A stretch of DNA of 64,000 bases from the NCBI RefSeq assembly GCF_900188005.1, contig NZ_FZNR01000001.1, positions 1,116,001 to 1,180,000 on the forward strand. Reading direction: 5' to 3'. The notes under the pieces are model-generated. The model saw only the letters and a list, made by a program, of their open reading frames with translations, made no database searches and was not told the DNA's origin. Position numbers and translations under genes: made by a program. Positions 53,694 through 62,473 of the stretch are shown here, piece after piece. Origin of the DNA: Actinoplanes regularis (lineage in GTDB: Bacteria; Actinomycetota; Actinomycetes; Mycobacteriales; Micromonosporaceae). Positions within the stretch are counted from its first letter, which is position 1; every line of letters begins with the position of its first letter.

Positions 53694-54006
53694 CGTCACG
53701 GCCCGCCTCCAGCCAGCTGCCACCCGTCGCGGCCCGCCCCAGTCAGCTGCCGCCCGTCGCGGCCCGCCCCAACCAGCTGCCACCCGCCGCGGCCCGCCCC
53801 AGTCGGGTGCCGCCTCGCACCCGGCTCAGTCGTCGATCGGTGGCGGCTCCCGCCTCGCGCCCGGTTCGGTCCCCGATCGGGAGCAGCCTCCACCTCCGCT
53901 TGGGCCGGGTCATCGGCAGGCGGCAGCCTCCGCCTGGCGCTCGGTCGGGCTACTGGTCAGCAGCGATCGCCTTGCGCACGGTCTGGCTGCCGGTTAGCAG
54001 CAGCCA
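53694..54006. repeat. Two-phase tandem array starting in the 3' end of the second FmdB gene
   Basis: Read on the minus strand, the final codons and TAA of the FmdB gene begin unit 1 (GCTGCTGCTAACC..). About four more units of roughly 40 bp follow (GCTGCTGACC.., GCTGCCGCC.., GCTGCTCCC..). Beyond them is a cleaner 30-bp series of about four copies of CTGACTGGGGCGGGCCGCGA (53694-53815). There are no spacers and no gene. Confidence 0.82.
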
Positions 54007-54203
54007 CCGCCGCCGCAGCAGCCACCGCCCGCGGACGGGGCCGGGGCCGAGCCGCCGCGGCCCGTGACGGCGACTGTGGACAGCAGCTTGACGGTGTCGT
54101 CGTGGCCCTGCGGGCACGCGGCCGGGTCGGCGGCCTCCCGCATCGGGCGGCTGATCTCGAAGGTGGCACCGCAGGCGCGGCAGCGGTAGTCATAACGCGG
54201 CAT
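53994..54203 (-). CDS. FmdB-family zinc ribbon protein, Gly/Cys-rich tail
   Basis: 69 aa. MPRYDYRCRACGATFEISRP has the first CxxC; ACPQGHDDTVKLLSTVAV follows with Cys and His for the second pair. The tail GGGCCGGGGCC adds four Cys in two pairs, possibly a metal site. It differs from the first FmdB protein at 15374, which has a Ser-rich tail. The ATG at 54203 starts at the conserved terminus. Its 3' end opens a tandem array. Divergent from the transglycosylase-like gene at 54306. Confidence 0.87.
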   Translation of the reverse strand: MPRYDYRCRACGATFEISRPMREAADPAACPQGHDDTVKLLSTVAVTGRGGSAPAPSAGGGCCGGGGCC

Positions 54204-54292
54204 CCGACCAGCGTAAAGCTCTCTCCCGGCGATGGGTACGAGGCGTTGTCCACAGGACGTCGGCGACTTCCCCGCCGATGGTCACGGCCCGG

Positions 54293-54306
54293 TATGGTCG
54301 AGCCCG
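54293..54306 (+). promoter_or_regulatory. Candidate -10 box and leaderless start
   Basis: TATGGT at 54293-54298 lies 7 nt before the GTG at 54306, the spacing of an actinobacterial -10 and a start point on the GTG itself. No Shine-Dalgarno sequence is present, which fits a leaderless mRNA. The ATG inside the TATGGT box (54294) is the alternative start. Confidence 0.45.
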
Positions 54307-56093
54307 TGGCGGAGGTACGGAAGGTCCCAGCAAAGCAGCCGGAGTTGCGTTCGGCGACGCCGAGCAAGGGCGGCCCGGTGGGCAGTTCCGGAGCGGCTCC
54401 GGCGGAGGCGGCCAAGGGCGGCAAGCACCCGGCACCGCCTAAATCCGGCAGCCAGGAGAAGCCTGAACCGACTGCGCAGACCGTGGTCCCGGCTCCCGGT
54501 TCCAATGACAAGACCGCCGTCGCAGACAAGACCGCCGTCACGGATGAGACTGTCGACGCCGACAAGACCAGTGCCACTGACAAGACCGCCGTCACGGATA
54601 AGCCCGTCACCGCGGACAAGGACGTCATCGACGGCAAGAGCGCTGCCGCGGGCAAGACCGCCGACGCGGGCAAGACCGCCGACGCGGGCAAGACCGCCGA
54701 CGCGGGCAAGACCGCCGACGCGGACAAGACCGCCGACGCGGACAAGACCGCCGACGCGGACAAGACCGCCGACGCGGACAAGACCGCCGACGCGGACAAG
54801 ACCGCCGACGCGGACAAGACCGCCGACGCGGACAAGACCGCCGACGCGGACAAGACCGCCGACGCGGACAAGACCGGTGCCACGGGCAAGACCGCCGTCA
54901 CGGATAAGACCGTCAACGCGGACAAGGACGTCATCGACGGCAAGAGCGCTGCCGCGGGCAAGACCGCCGACGCGGATAAGACCGCCGTCACGGACAAGAC
55001 CGCCGTCGACGCCAAGCCAAAGGAATCTGACGCGAGCTCAGATTCCGGCGAGGGCTCAGATTCCGGCAAGGATTCCGACAAAAAGGTTGAAGACGGCAAG
55101 GAGCCCGGCAAGACCACCGACGCCGCGCCTGCCAAGCGAGGCGTGCTGCGCCGCTCGCTGGGCCTGGTCGGCCGCGGTGGCCGGGGCGTGGTGGCCTGGG
55201 CGAAACGACCCAGCGGCCGGTTGATCCTGCCCACCATCGTGGTGATCCTGCTGATCGGCCTGGCCGGCACGGCCGGCGCCTACCTGGTCCCCCGTGCCCT
55301 GGAAACGGCGCCCACCCCGAGCATCGCCCCGACCTTCGGCGACGCCGGGGCCGCCCCGGCCCCCTCGGCGAGCGATCCCTTCGGCGTGCCTGGTGGCCTG
55401 CCCACCACCGCCAGCAACGCGTTTCCGGTCTACACACCCCCGCCGACCAATGGGATCGGCGCGCCGAGCAACGTGATCGGTGCCCCTACCGCCGGAACGA
55501 GCCGTCCGGCCGAGGTCCTCGCCGCCTGGGCGCAGGTGATCAGCGCCAAGGTCGGCATCCCGGTCGTCGCGGTCCAGGCCTACGGATACGCCGAGCTCGT
55601 CACCGCCCAGACCACGCCCACCTGCCACCTGACCTGGACCACGCTCGCCGCGATCGGCAAGGTCGCGTCCGGCCACGGCAGTTCGAACGGCGCGGTACTC
55701 GGCCCGGACGGGGTCGCCGTGCCGGCGATCTTCGGCCTGCCGCTGGACGGGCAGGGCGGCCGGCTCCTGGTCAAGGACACCGACCAGAGCCGGATCGACC
55801 AGGATCCCACCTATGACCGCGAGGTCGGGCCGATGAAGCTGACCCCGGGTACCTGGCAGGCGCACTCGGTGGACGCCGACCGGAACGGCGCCGCCGACAT
55901 CAACGACATCGACGACGCCGCGCTCGCCGCCGCCACCCACCTGTGCAAGGACGCCAAGGGCGGGGTCCGCGACCTGTCCCGGGCCGACGCCTGGTGGGAC
56001 GCGGTGCTGAACTACAACGGCGGCACGCTCCGCACGTCCGCACAGAAGATCTTCGAAGCCGCCAACACTTACGGCAAGGACAGCCGCAACTAG
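54306..56093 (+). CDS. Membrane-anchored lytic-transglycosylase-like protein lacking the catalytic Glu
   Basis: 595 aa. A long cytoplasmic low-complexity region (1-300) carries (ADADKT)n repeats; one TM helix follows (about 304-328, LILPTIVVILLIGLAGTAGAY). A Pro-rich linker then leads to an extracytoplasmic transglycosylase fold (about 400-590). Family blocks CHLTWTTLAAIG, GPDGVAVPAIFGLPLDG, REVGPMKLTPGTW and ADINDIDDAALAAATHLC are clear. The catalytic motif, usually G-x-VES-x-HG, reads GKVASGHG: Ala454 replaces Glu. Peptidoglycan binding without cleavage is inferred. The frame is open upstream to 53544 but runs through repeats and antisense to fmdB. GTG start chosen. Confidence 0.88.
   Translation: MAEVRKVPAKQPELRSATPSKGGPVGSSGAAPAEAAKGGKHPAPPKSGSQEKPEPTAQTVVPAPGSNDKTAVADKTAVTDETVDADKTSATDKTAVTDKPVTADKDVIDGKSAAAGKTADAGKTADAGKTADAGKTADADKTADADKTADADKTADADKTADADKTADADKTADADKTADADKTADADKTGATGKTAVTDKTVNADKDVIDGKSAAAGKTADADKTAVTDKTAVDAKPKESDASSDSGEGSDSGKDSDKKVEDGKEPGKTTDAAPAKRGVLRRSLGLVGRGGRGVVAWAKRPSGRLILPTIVVILLIGLAGTAGAYLVPRALETAPTPSIAPTFGDAGAAPAPSASDPFGVPGGLPTTASNAFPVYTPPPTNGIGAPSNVIGAPTAGTSRPAEVLAAWAQVISAKVGIPVVAVQAYGYAELVTAQTTPTCHLTWTTLAAIGKVASGHGSSNGAVLGPDGVAVPAIFGLPLDGQGGRLLVKDTDQSRIDQDPTYDREVGPMKLTPGTWQAHSVDADRNGAADINDIDDAALAAATHLCKDAKGGVRDLSRADAWWDAVLNYNGGTLRTSAQKIFEAANTYGKDSRN
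54660..54875 (+). repeat. In-frame 18-bp minisatellite (ADAGKT/ADADKT)
   Basis: Twelve uninterrupted copies of GCCGACGCGGRCAAGACC: three coding ADAGKT, then nine coding ADADKT, nearly identical in DNA. A larger segment coding ADKDVIDGKSAAAGKTADA occurs once before the array and again after it (about 54900-54980), showing a second scale of duplication. Confidence 0.95.
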
Positions 56094-56205
56094 GAGCCGC
56101 GCAGGAGACCGCCAACGTTTACGGCCAGGACAGCCACAACCAGAGCGGCGCAGGAGACCGTCAACAGTTACGGCGAGGACAGCCGTAGCTGAGAGCCGGA
56201 CAGCC
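56061..56205. repeat. 50-bp tandem array starting in the transglycosylase-like gene 3' end
   Basis: Copy 1 (56061-56110) encodes the last ten residues (ANTYGKDSRN) and the TAG stop. Copies 2 (56111-56159) and 3 (56160-56205) repeat CAAC.GTTTACGGC.AGGACAGCC.. and CGCAGGAGACCG. In the downstream copies the frame is no longer used. The rest of the gap to 56377 holds the GNAT promoter region. Confidence 0.9.
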
Positions 56206-56377
56206 GGACAGAAGGTCGCTACCGCCGTCGAGAGCCGCGACGAGCAGCTGGACCGACGGCTGGCTGCTGCGACGCGGAACATGAATCAGTCGCACAATGA
56301 CAACTCTGGGTGAGTGCGTGTGTACTTTCGCGTGGTCAGCACTTCCCTGAAGGTCGGGTAAACGGCACGATGTACGA

Positions 56378-57394
56378 GTGAGGGTGCGTGAATGGGATCC
56401 CCGCTCCGCGTCCGCGGCTGAGATCCGCTCGTTGGTGGAGACGGTCAACGCGGTGTTGGCGACCGACCTCGCCGACGATCCACCTTGGCGTGACGTCCAG
56501 GTCAGGGACTATCTCGCCGAGACGATGCCGGGCGAACGCCGGATCTGCTGGGTGGCCGAGGACGACCGCCTCCCTGAGGGGGAGAGCGAGATCTACGCCA
56601 TGGTCAGCATTCTGCTGCTGGGCGACATCGGTGTGCTCGAAATCCTGGTCAAGCCGCAGTTGCGTCGCCGTGGCCTGGGTCGCGAACTGCTCGCGGTGGC
56701 GACCCGCCGGGCGTACCTGGAAGGGTTCTCCTCGATCGGCGTGGAAGCGATCGGCGGCACCCCGGCCATCGGTTTCTACGAGGCGCTCGGCTTCGAGCGG
56801 GAGTATGTGGAGACTCGCGGTGTCCTGAGTCTGGACACGGTCGACTGGGCCGCCCTGGGCGCGATGGCCGGCGGCATCAGCCCCGGCTACCGGGTGGAGT
56901 ATCACCCGGGTGGCCCGCCCGCCGCCCTCCTGGAGACGTACGCGCGGGCAAAGGCCCAGGCGCAGACCGATGACGACGACCTCGACCTGACGCCCCGTTC
57001 ATCCGACCCGGAACGGCTCCGTGAATCCCTGGACACGCTGCACCGGCGCGGCCTGAAGCCGTACATCGTGCTCGCCATCCACGAGGCGTCCGGCACGGTG
57101 GCCGGGCTGACCGAGGTGGTCGTCCCCGCACAACACCCGGAGCGCGCCGACCAGTACGACACGATCGTCGTCCGCGAGCACCGCGGCTACGGCATCGACC
57201 GGGCGATCAAGGCACGGATGCTGTTCGAGCTACGCGCCGCCGAGCCCGGCCTCCGCCAGGTCCAAACCTGGAACGCCCAGCACAACGAGTCGATGCTGAA
57301 AGTCAACGCCGACCTCGGCTACCAATCCGACCGCGACTGGTTCGAATACATCGCCGACGTAGCCGAACTAGTCCAACGCCTAGACCCCAACTAA
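56378..57394 (+). CDS. Tandem GNAT-domain acetyltransferase
   Basis: 338 aa. Domain 1: ILVKPQLRRRGLGRELLAVATRRAYLEG carries the acetyl-CoA RxxGxG loop, followed by PAIGFYEALGF. Domain 2 is more divergent: TIVVREHRGYGIDRAIKARML and TWNAQHNESMLKVNADLGY. The two-domain layout resembles mycothiol-synthase-like proteins, but the substrate cannot be named. The GTG at 56378 gives MRVREWDPRSAS and has no clear RBS, so a leaderless mRNA is possible. A 95-nt palindrome lies between this gene and the convergent hemB. Confidence 0.88.
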   Translation: MRVREWDPRSASAAEIRSLVETVNAVLATDLADDPPWRDVQVRDYLAETMPGERRICWVAEDDRLPEGESEIYAMVSILLLGDIGVLEILVKPQLRRRGLGRELLAVATRRAYLEGFSSIGVEAIGGTPAIGFYEALGFEREYVETRGVLSLDTVDWAALGAMAGGISPGYRVEYHPGGPPAALLETYARAKAQAQTDDDDLDLTPRSSDPERLRESLDTLHRRGLKPYIVLAIHEASGTVAGLTEVVVPAQHPERADQYDTIVVREHRGYGIDRAIKARMLFELRAAEPGLRQVQTWNAQHNESMLKVNADLGYQSDRDWFEYIADVAELVQRLDPN

Positions 57395-57445
57395 ACGAGC
57401 AGACACGACGCATCATCTCCACACCACCAGCCAGCCCCCCACCCA

Positions 57446-57540
57446 CAAAACGCCGCCGGTGACGAGGCAGCTGATTTTCCGACGCCCGCGGGGTTTGCGG
57501 GTGGCGGAAAATCAACTGCCTCGTCACCGGCGGCGTTTTG
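57446..57540. terminator. Giant near-perfect palindrome between convergent GNAT and hemB
   Basis: The left arm 57446-57481 and right arm 57505-57540 are 36 nt each and complementary except one position (G versus A within TGATTTTCCG). Between them CGCCCGC and GCGGGTG extend the stem. Both outer ends are CAAAA..TTTTG, so the hairpin carries a U-tract on either strand and would work as a bidirectional terminator. The stem is far longer than ordinary terminators. Confidence 0.9.
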
Positions 57541-57578
57541 TGCGCGAAGCGAAGCGAAGCCAAGCTAGCTCAGCCAGC

Positions 57579-58559
57579 TCACCTCAACATCCGAGCGGCC
57601 TCGAGGGCCCAGTAGGTGAGGGTGATCTGCGCGCCGGCCCGTTTGATCGAGGTGAGCGACTCCAGAATGACCCGCTCCCGGTCGATCCAGCCGTTCGCGG
57701 CGGCCGCCTCGACCATCGCGTACTCGCCGGAGACCTGGTAGGCAGCGACCGGGATGTTCACCCGCTCGCGGACGGCGGCGATCACGTCGAGGTACGGCAG
57801 CGCTGGCTTGACCATCACCATGTCCGCGCCCTCGGCCACGTCCAGGTCGACCTCGCGCAGCGCCTCCCGCAGGTTCGGCGGGTCCTGCTGGTACTGCCGC
57901 CGGTCGCCCTGCAACGTCGATTCGACGGCCTCGCGGAACGGCCCGTAGAACGCGCCCGCGTACTTGGCGGCGTAGGCGAGCACCGACACGTCCTGGTATC
58001 CGGCCCGGTCGAGCGCCTTGCGGATCACGCCGATCTGGCCGTCCATCATCCCGGACGGGCCGACCACGTGCGCGCCGGCCGCCGCCTGCGCGACCGCCAT
58101 CTCGGCGTAGATGTCCAGGGTGGCGTCGTTGTCCACGGAGCCGTCGGCGGCGAGCACGCCGCAGTGCCCGTGCGAGGTGAACTCGTCCAGGCAGAGGTCG
58201 CTCATCACCACGGTGGAGTCGCCGACCTCGGAGATCAGGTCGCGGATGCCGACGTTGAGGATGCCGTCCGGGTCGAGTCCGGCCGAGCCGGTCTCGTCCT
58301 TGCTGCTGTTCTCCGGCACGCCGAAGAGCATCAGGCCGCCGATGCCGGCGCTGACCGCCTCGTGCGCGACCTTGCGGAGCGACTCACGGGAGTGCTGGAC
58401 GACGCCGGGCAGCGAGCTGATCGGGCGCGGCTCGGTCAGCCCCTCCTTGAGGAAGAGCGGCAGGACCAGTTCGGCCGGGGAGAGGCGGGTCTCCTCGACC
58501 AGCCGACGCATCGCCGGGTTCCGCCGGAGGCGGCGCGGACGGATGTCGGGGAAGGGCAT
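57579..58559 (-). CDS. hemB: Porphobilinogen synthase (delta-aminolevulinate dehydratase)
   Basis: 326 aa. Blocks are [37 protein letters not shown] (metal-binding loop), [18 protein letters not shown] and the Schiff-base Lys in [10 protein letters not shown], with [13 protein letters not shown]. Condenses two 5-aminolevulinates to porphobilinogen. In the metal loop one of the three zinc Cys positions is Asp ([11 protein letters not shown]), a mixed site seen in other actinobacteria. It is downstream of hemD on the same strand but separated by a terminator-like hairpin. Confidence 0.95.
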   Translation of the reverse strand: MPFPDIRPRRLRRNPAMRRLVEETRLSPAELVLPLFLKEGLTEPRPISSLPGVVQHSRESLRKVAHEAVSAGIGGLMLFGVPENSSKDETGSAGLDPDGILNVGIRDLISEVGDSTVVMSDLCLDEFTSHGHCGVLAADGSVDNDATLDIYAEMAVAQAAAGAHVVGPSGMMDGQIGVIRKALDRAGYQDVSVLAYAAKYAGAFYGPFREAVESTLQGDRRQYQQDPPNLREALREVDLDVAEGADMVMVKPALPYLDVIAAVRERVNIPVAAYQVSGEYAMVEAAAANGWIDRERVILESLTSIKRAGAQITLTYWALEAARMLR

Positions 58560-58581
58560 CGGACGCTCCCTGAAAAGAGAA

Positions 58582-58609
58582 ACGCGCCGGGGGAAGTCCC
58601 CCGGCGCGT
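58582..58609 (-). terminator. Intrinsic terminator between hemD and hemB
   Basis: ACGCGCCGGGGG (58582-58593) pairs perfectly with CCCCCGGCGCGT (58598-58609) around a 4-nt loop. On the minus strand it is followed by TTCTCTTTTC. It ends the rex-hemA-hemC-hemD transcript and may partly attenuate hemB. Confidence 0.9.
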
Positions 58610-58617
58610 GGCTGACA

Positions 58618-60204
58618 TCAGCGGAATCGCAGCGCGGTCGGTCCCTGGACCTTGGAGCCGCGGCGCTGCTTGGCGGGCATCGCCGCCAGCTTCTCGCGCA
58701 GTTCCAGGGCGTACTCGGCGAGGGCTTCGACCAGGTCCGGAACCGAGGCGTTCTGCGGCTGGCTGTCCACCCGCAGGCCGAACTCGATCGCGGTCTCCGC
58801 GGTCTTCGGGCCGATCACCGCGACCACCGTGCGGGCGTGCGGCTTGCCGGCGATGCCGACCAGGTTGCGGACGGTCGAGGACGAGGTGAAGAGCACCGCG
58901 TCGAAGCCACCCGACTTGATCGCGTCGCGGATCTCGGCGGGCGGCGGCGCGGCCCGCACCGTCCGGTACGCGGTCACGTCGTCCACCTCCCAGCCCCGCT
59001 CGATCAGGCCGGCCGCGAGGGTCTCGGTGGCGATGTCGGCGCGCGGCAGCAGCACCCGGCCGACCGGGTCGAGGATCTCGTCGTGCGGCGAGAACTCGGC
59101 CAGCAGACCTTCGCTGGACTGCTCGCCGGCCGGGATCAGTTCGGGCTGGATGCCGAAGGCGCGGACCGCCTCGGCGGTGGCCTCACCGATGCAGGCGATC
59201 TTCACGCCGCCGAAGTGACGGGCGTCCAGGCCGTGCTCGCCGAACTTCTCCCAGACCGCGCGGACCGCGTTGACCGAGGTGAAGACGACCCAGGCGTACC
59301 GGCCGTCGACCAGGCCCTTGACCGCGCGCTCCATCTGCGCCGGGGTGCGCGGCGGCTCGACCGCGATGGTCGGCACCTCGCACGGGATCGCGCCGTACGC
59401 CCGCAGCCGCGCGCTCATCGCACCGGCCTGCTCCTTGGTCCGCGGAACCAGGACCTTCCAGCCGTACAGCGGCCGGTTCTCCCACCAGCTCAGGGCGTCC
59501 CGCTCGCCGACCTCGGCGCCGACGGTGAGCACGACCCGGCCGGTGAAGCCGAGCGCCGCCGCCACGAAGCTGTCCACCGTCGAGGTGGTGGTGTACTGCG
59601 TCTCGCCGGTGCCGTCGCCGGTCACGCCGACCGGCACGCCCGGCTCGACGCCGGCCGCGAGCAGTCCGTCACGGACCGCGGCCAGGTCGCCGGCGTCCAC
59701 CGCGACCGCGAACGAGCCCTTCTGCGCCGCGCCGGCCAGCGCGTCGAAGTCGAGCGTGGCGATGTCGTCGACGTCGGCGGAGATGCGCACGCCGGGCAGC
59801 GGCACACCCGCGTACGCGGCGACGCCCTCGGCCTGCCCGATGCCCGGGATCACCTCGAAGTGCACCGCGGTCCGGGCGACCGCCTGCACCTCCTTGACCA
59901 CCGACTCGTGGCCGAACGGGTCGCCGGAGACCAGGTGCACGGCGGAGAGGCCGGACTTGGCGGCGGAGAGCAGCACCTTGGCCACGTCGCCGGGGGCGCC
60001 CTCGGCCGGGCTGAACTGGGTGTCCTCCTTGGCGTCCGCGCGTACCGCGGACAGCAGCGACTCGGGCACGCCCCGGTCGTAGACCACCTGGTCGGCATCG
60101 GTCAGCGCGGTGTACGCGCGGCGGGTCAGCAGCTCAGGGTCGCCGGGTCCGGCGCCGATGAACGCGATGCGTCCGGCTGGCTTACGGGCGGTGCGGGTGG
60201 TCAT
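58618..60204 (-). CDS. hemD: Uroporphyrinogen-III synthase fused to a uroporphyrinogen methyltransferase-like domain
   Basis: 528 aa. The N-terminal half is a tetrapyrrole methylase: [30 protein letters not shown] and [19 protein letters not shown], with the GGDPF-type loop changed to SGDPF and less basic surroundings than CobA. The C-terminal half is Hem[45 protein letters not shown] and [14 protein letters not shown]. It closes hydroxymethylbilane to uroporphyrinogen III; methylation activity is uncertain. The ATG at 60204 forms an ATGA overlap with hemC. Confidence 0.93.
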   Translation of the reverse strand: MTTRTARKPAGRIAFIGAGPGDPELLTRRAYTALTDADQVVYDRGVPESLLSAVRADAKEDTQFSPAEGAPGDVAKVLLSAAKSGLSAVHLVSGDPFGHESVVKEVQAVARTAVHFEVIPGIGQAEGVAAYAGVPLPGVRISADVDDIATLDFDALAGAAQKGSFAVAVDAGDLAAVRDGLLAAGVEPGVPVGVTGDGTGETQYTTTSTVDSFVAAALGFTGRVVLTVGAEVGERDALSWWENRPLYGWKVLVPRTKEQAGAMSARLRAYGAIPCEVPTIAVEPPRTPAQMERAVKGLVDGRYAWVVFTSVNAVRAVWEKFGEHGLDARHFGGVKIACIGEATAEAVRAFGIQPELIPAGEQSSEGLLAEFSPHDEILDPVGRVLLPRADIATETLAAGLIERGWEVDDVTAYRTVRAAPPPAEIRDAIKSGGFDAVLFTSSSTVRNLVGIAGKPHARTVVAVIGPKTAETAIEFGLRVDSQPQNASVPDLVEALAEYALELREKLAAMPAKQRRGSKVQGPTALRFR

Positions 60205-61163
60205 TCTGTGCTCCCCATCAGGGTATCGGCGCCGGCGTCGAGGAGGTCGGCGGCGAGTGCCTTGCCGATCTCCGCCGCTCCGGCGGGCGTTCCGGTGCGC
60301 GACAGCCGGATGGCTCGAACCCCATCCGGGCTGATCACCGCACCGCGCAGGTGAATCATCTCGTCGCCGTGCCCGTCCCGGTGGGCCGAGTCGGCAAGCC
60401 CACCCCGGACGAGGCGGGCGTAAGCGGCGACCGGTGCATCGCACCCGGCCTCCAGCGTGGCCAGCAACGACCGTTCCGCACACACGGCGGCTCGGGTCGG
60501 TGCGTGGTCGAGCGTGGCCAGCAGCTCGACCAGGTCGGCGTCGTCGGACCGGCACTCGACCGCCAGCGCGCCCTGGGCGGGAGCGGGCAGCATGAGCATC
60601 GGGTCCAGCGTCTCGGTGATCTCCGCGGCCCGGCCGAGGCGTGCCACGCCGGCTCGGGCGATGACGACCGCGTCGAGATCGGCCTCGGGGCCGAGGACTC
60701 GGGAGATCCGCGTGTCAACATTCCCTCGGATCGGCGTGACCTGCAACTCCAGGCCGAGAGCCCGCAGCTGCGCGATCCGCCGGACCGCTCCGGTGCCGAT
60801 CACCGATCCGGGCGGCAGGTCGGCGAGGGTACGCCCGTCCCGCGCCACCAGCGCGTCCCGCGGGTCCTCCCGGCGGGGCACCGCCGCGATGTGCAGGCGT
60901 GGGTACTCACCGGTGGGCAGGTCCTTGTACGAGTGCACGGCGAAGTCGATCTCACCGGCCAGCAGCGCGTCCCGCAGCGCGGAGACGAACACGCCGACGC
61001 CGAGCTGGGCCACCGGCACGGACGACGTGTCACCGGGCGTGAGGATGCGGACCAGCTCGACGGCGCGGCCGGTGGCCGCGGTCAGCTCGTCGGCGATCAT
61101 CCCCGACTGGGTCAGCGCGAGCGCGCTGCCCCGGGTTCCGAGGCGTAGCGGTCGGGTGGTCAC
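60201..61163 (-). CDS. hemC: Hydroxymethylbilane synthase (porphobilinogen deaminase)
   Basis: 320 aa. Starts LRLGTRGSALALTQSGMIAD, with VHSYKDLPTGEYPRLHIAAVPRREDPRDAL, GTGAVRRIAQLRALG (substrate Arg), and the dipyrromethane-cofactor Cys in LEAGCDAPVAAYA. Polymerises four porphobilinogens. The start lies in a 4-nt overlap with hemA, and the stop overlaps hemD. The catalytic Asp is in the RREDPRDAL block. Confidence 0.96.
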   Translation of the reverse strand: MTTRPLRLGTRGSALALTQSGMIADELTAATGRAVELVRILTPGDTSSVPVAQLGVGVFVSALRDALLAGEIDFAVHSYKDLPTGEYPRLHIAAVPRREDPRDALVARDGRTLADLPPGSVIGTGAVRRIAQLRALGLELQVTPIRGNVDTRISRVLGPEADLDAVVIARAGVARLGRAAEITETLDPMLMLPAPAQGALAVECRSDDADLVELLATLDHAPTRAAVCAERSLLATLEAGCDAPVAAYARLVRGGLADSAHRDGHGDEMIHLRGAVISPDGVRAIRLSRTGTPAGAAEIGKALAADLLDAGADTLMGSTE

Positions 61164-62473
61164 GCCTTACCTCCGATCTCGGGTACCGCGTCAGCGTGGG
61201 TGGCCAGGGGGACGTCCAGGTCGAAGAGCTCGCGGAGCAGGGCGGCGTACTGGTCACCACCCGGTTCGGCAGCCAGCTGCCGGACCCGCACGGTGGGCGT
61301 GTGCAGGATCTGCTGGACGACCCGGTGCAGGGTACGGGAAACGTCGGCCCGCTGCTCCTCGGTGAATTCCGGCCGCCGGCCGAGCAGCTTGCGCATCTCG
61401 GAGGTGACCACCTCCTCGGCACGGGTCCGCAGGGCGGCCACGGTCGGCGCGATCTCGGCGCCCCGCATCCATCCGAGGAAATTGTCCACCTCAGCGGCGA
61501 CGATCTGCTCGACCGCGGCGGTCTCGGCGGCGGCCGGGGCGGTCCGCCGGGCGGCGGCCAGCCCGTCGATGTCGACCACGACCAGGCCGGGCAGCCCGGC
61601 TGCGTCGGGGGCGACGTCGCGCGGCATGGCGAGGTCGAGCACGACCAGTGGTTCGGTGCGGGTGCGGGCGGCGAGCGCCGCGCTCAGCAGCTCCCGGGTC
61701 AGCAGCGGCTCGGTGGACCCGGTCGCGCTGACGACGATCTCCACCTCGCTCAGGGCCGAGGAGAGTTCGGCCAGCGGCACCGTGACCGCGCCGTACGCCT
61801 CGGCCAGCCGGTCCGCCCGATCCGCGCTGCGGTTGGTGATCCGCAGCGGGCCGACGCCGCTCCGGGTGAGCGTGGCGACCGACAGCGCGCCCATCGCACC
61901 GGCGCCGATGACGAGCGCGGACCGTCCGGTCAGGTCGCCGCCGAGGTGGCTGGCGGCCACCTCCAGGGCGGCCGTGACGACGCTCTGCCCGGCCTTGTCG
62001 ATTCCGGTCTCGGCGTGCGCCCGCTTGCCGACCCGCAGGGCCTGCTGCATCAGCTCGTGCAGCAGCCGGCCGGCCGAGTCGGACTCGGTGGCCGCGTGGT
62101 ACGCGTCACGGAGCTGCCCGAGGATCTGTGCCTCGCCGACCACCATCGAGTCGAGCCCGGAGGAGACCCGGAACGAGTGCTGGACCGCGGCCTCGCCGTA
62201 GTGCACGTAGAGGTGGCCGGCCAGCTCGGTGGCGGGGACACCAGAGTGCCGGGAGAGCACGTTGCAGATGTCGCCGAGGCCGCCGTGGAACCCGTTGACC
62301 GCGGCGTACACCTCGACGCGGTTGCAGGTGGAGACCACCACGGCCTCGCTCACGTACGGCTGAGCGAGAAGTTTCTGGAGGATCTCCGGGACCTCGGCCT
62401 CGGAGATGCTGAGCCGTTCCAGTACGGCGACGTCGGCGGTGCGGTGGGACGCACCGATGCTGAGCAAATTCAC
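61160..62473 (-). CDS. hemA: Glutamyl-tRNA reductase
   Basis: 437 aa. The catalytic domain has SIGASHRTADVAVLERLS and the active-site Cys in VVVSTCNRVEVYA. The NADPH domain follows with ALVIGAGAMGALSVATLTRSG and TNRSADRADRLAEAYGA, then a C-terminal dimerisation helix. First committed step of C5 tetrapyrrole synthesis. The ATG at 62473 overlaps the rex stop by 4 nt, placing haem supply under Rex control. Confidence 0.96.
   Translation of the reverse strand: MNLLSIGASHRTADVAVLERLSISEAEVPEILQKLLAQPYVSEAVVVSTCNRVEVYAAVNGFHGGLGDICNVLSRHSGVPATELAGHLYVHYGEAAVQHSFRVSSGLDSMVVGEAQILGQLRDAYHAATESDSAGRLLHELMQQALRVGKRAHAETGIDKAGQSVVTAALEVAASHLGGDLTGRSALVIGAGAMGALSVATLTRSGVGPLRITNRSADRADRLAEAYGAVTVPLAELSSALSEVEIVVSATGSTEPLLTRELLSAALAARTRTEPLVVLDLAMPRDVAPDAAGLPGLVVVDIDGLAAARRTAPAAAETAAVEQIVAAEVDNFLGWMRGAEIAPTVAALRTRAEEVVTSEMRKLLGRRPEFTEEQRADVSRTLHRVVQQILHTPTVRVRQLAAEPGGDQYAALLRELFDLDVPLATHADAVPEIGGKA

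Noticed and set aside
53544..54305. N-terminal extension of the transglycosylase-like protein
   Set aside because: The frame is open, but it crosses the tandem array and lies antisense to the FmdB gene. The translation is Pro/Arg low complexity and there is a better start with a -10 box at 54306.
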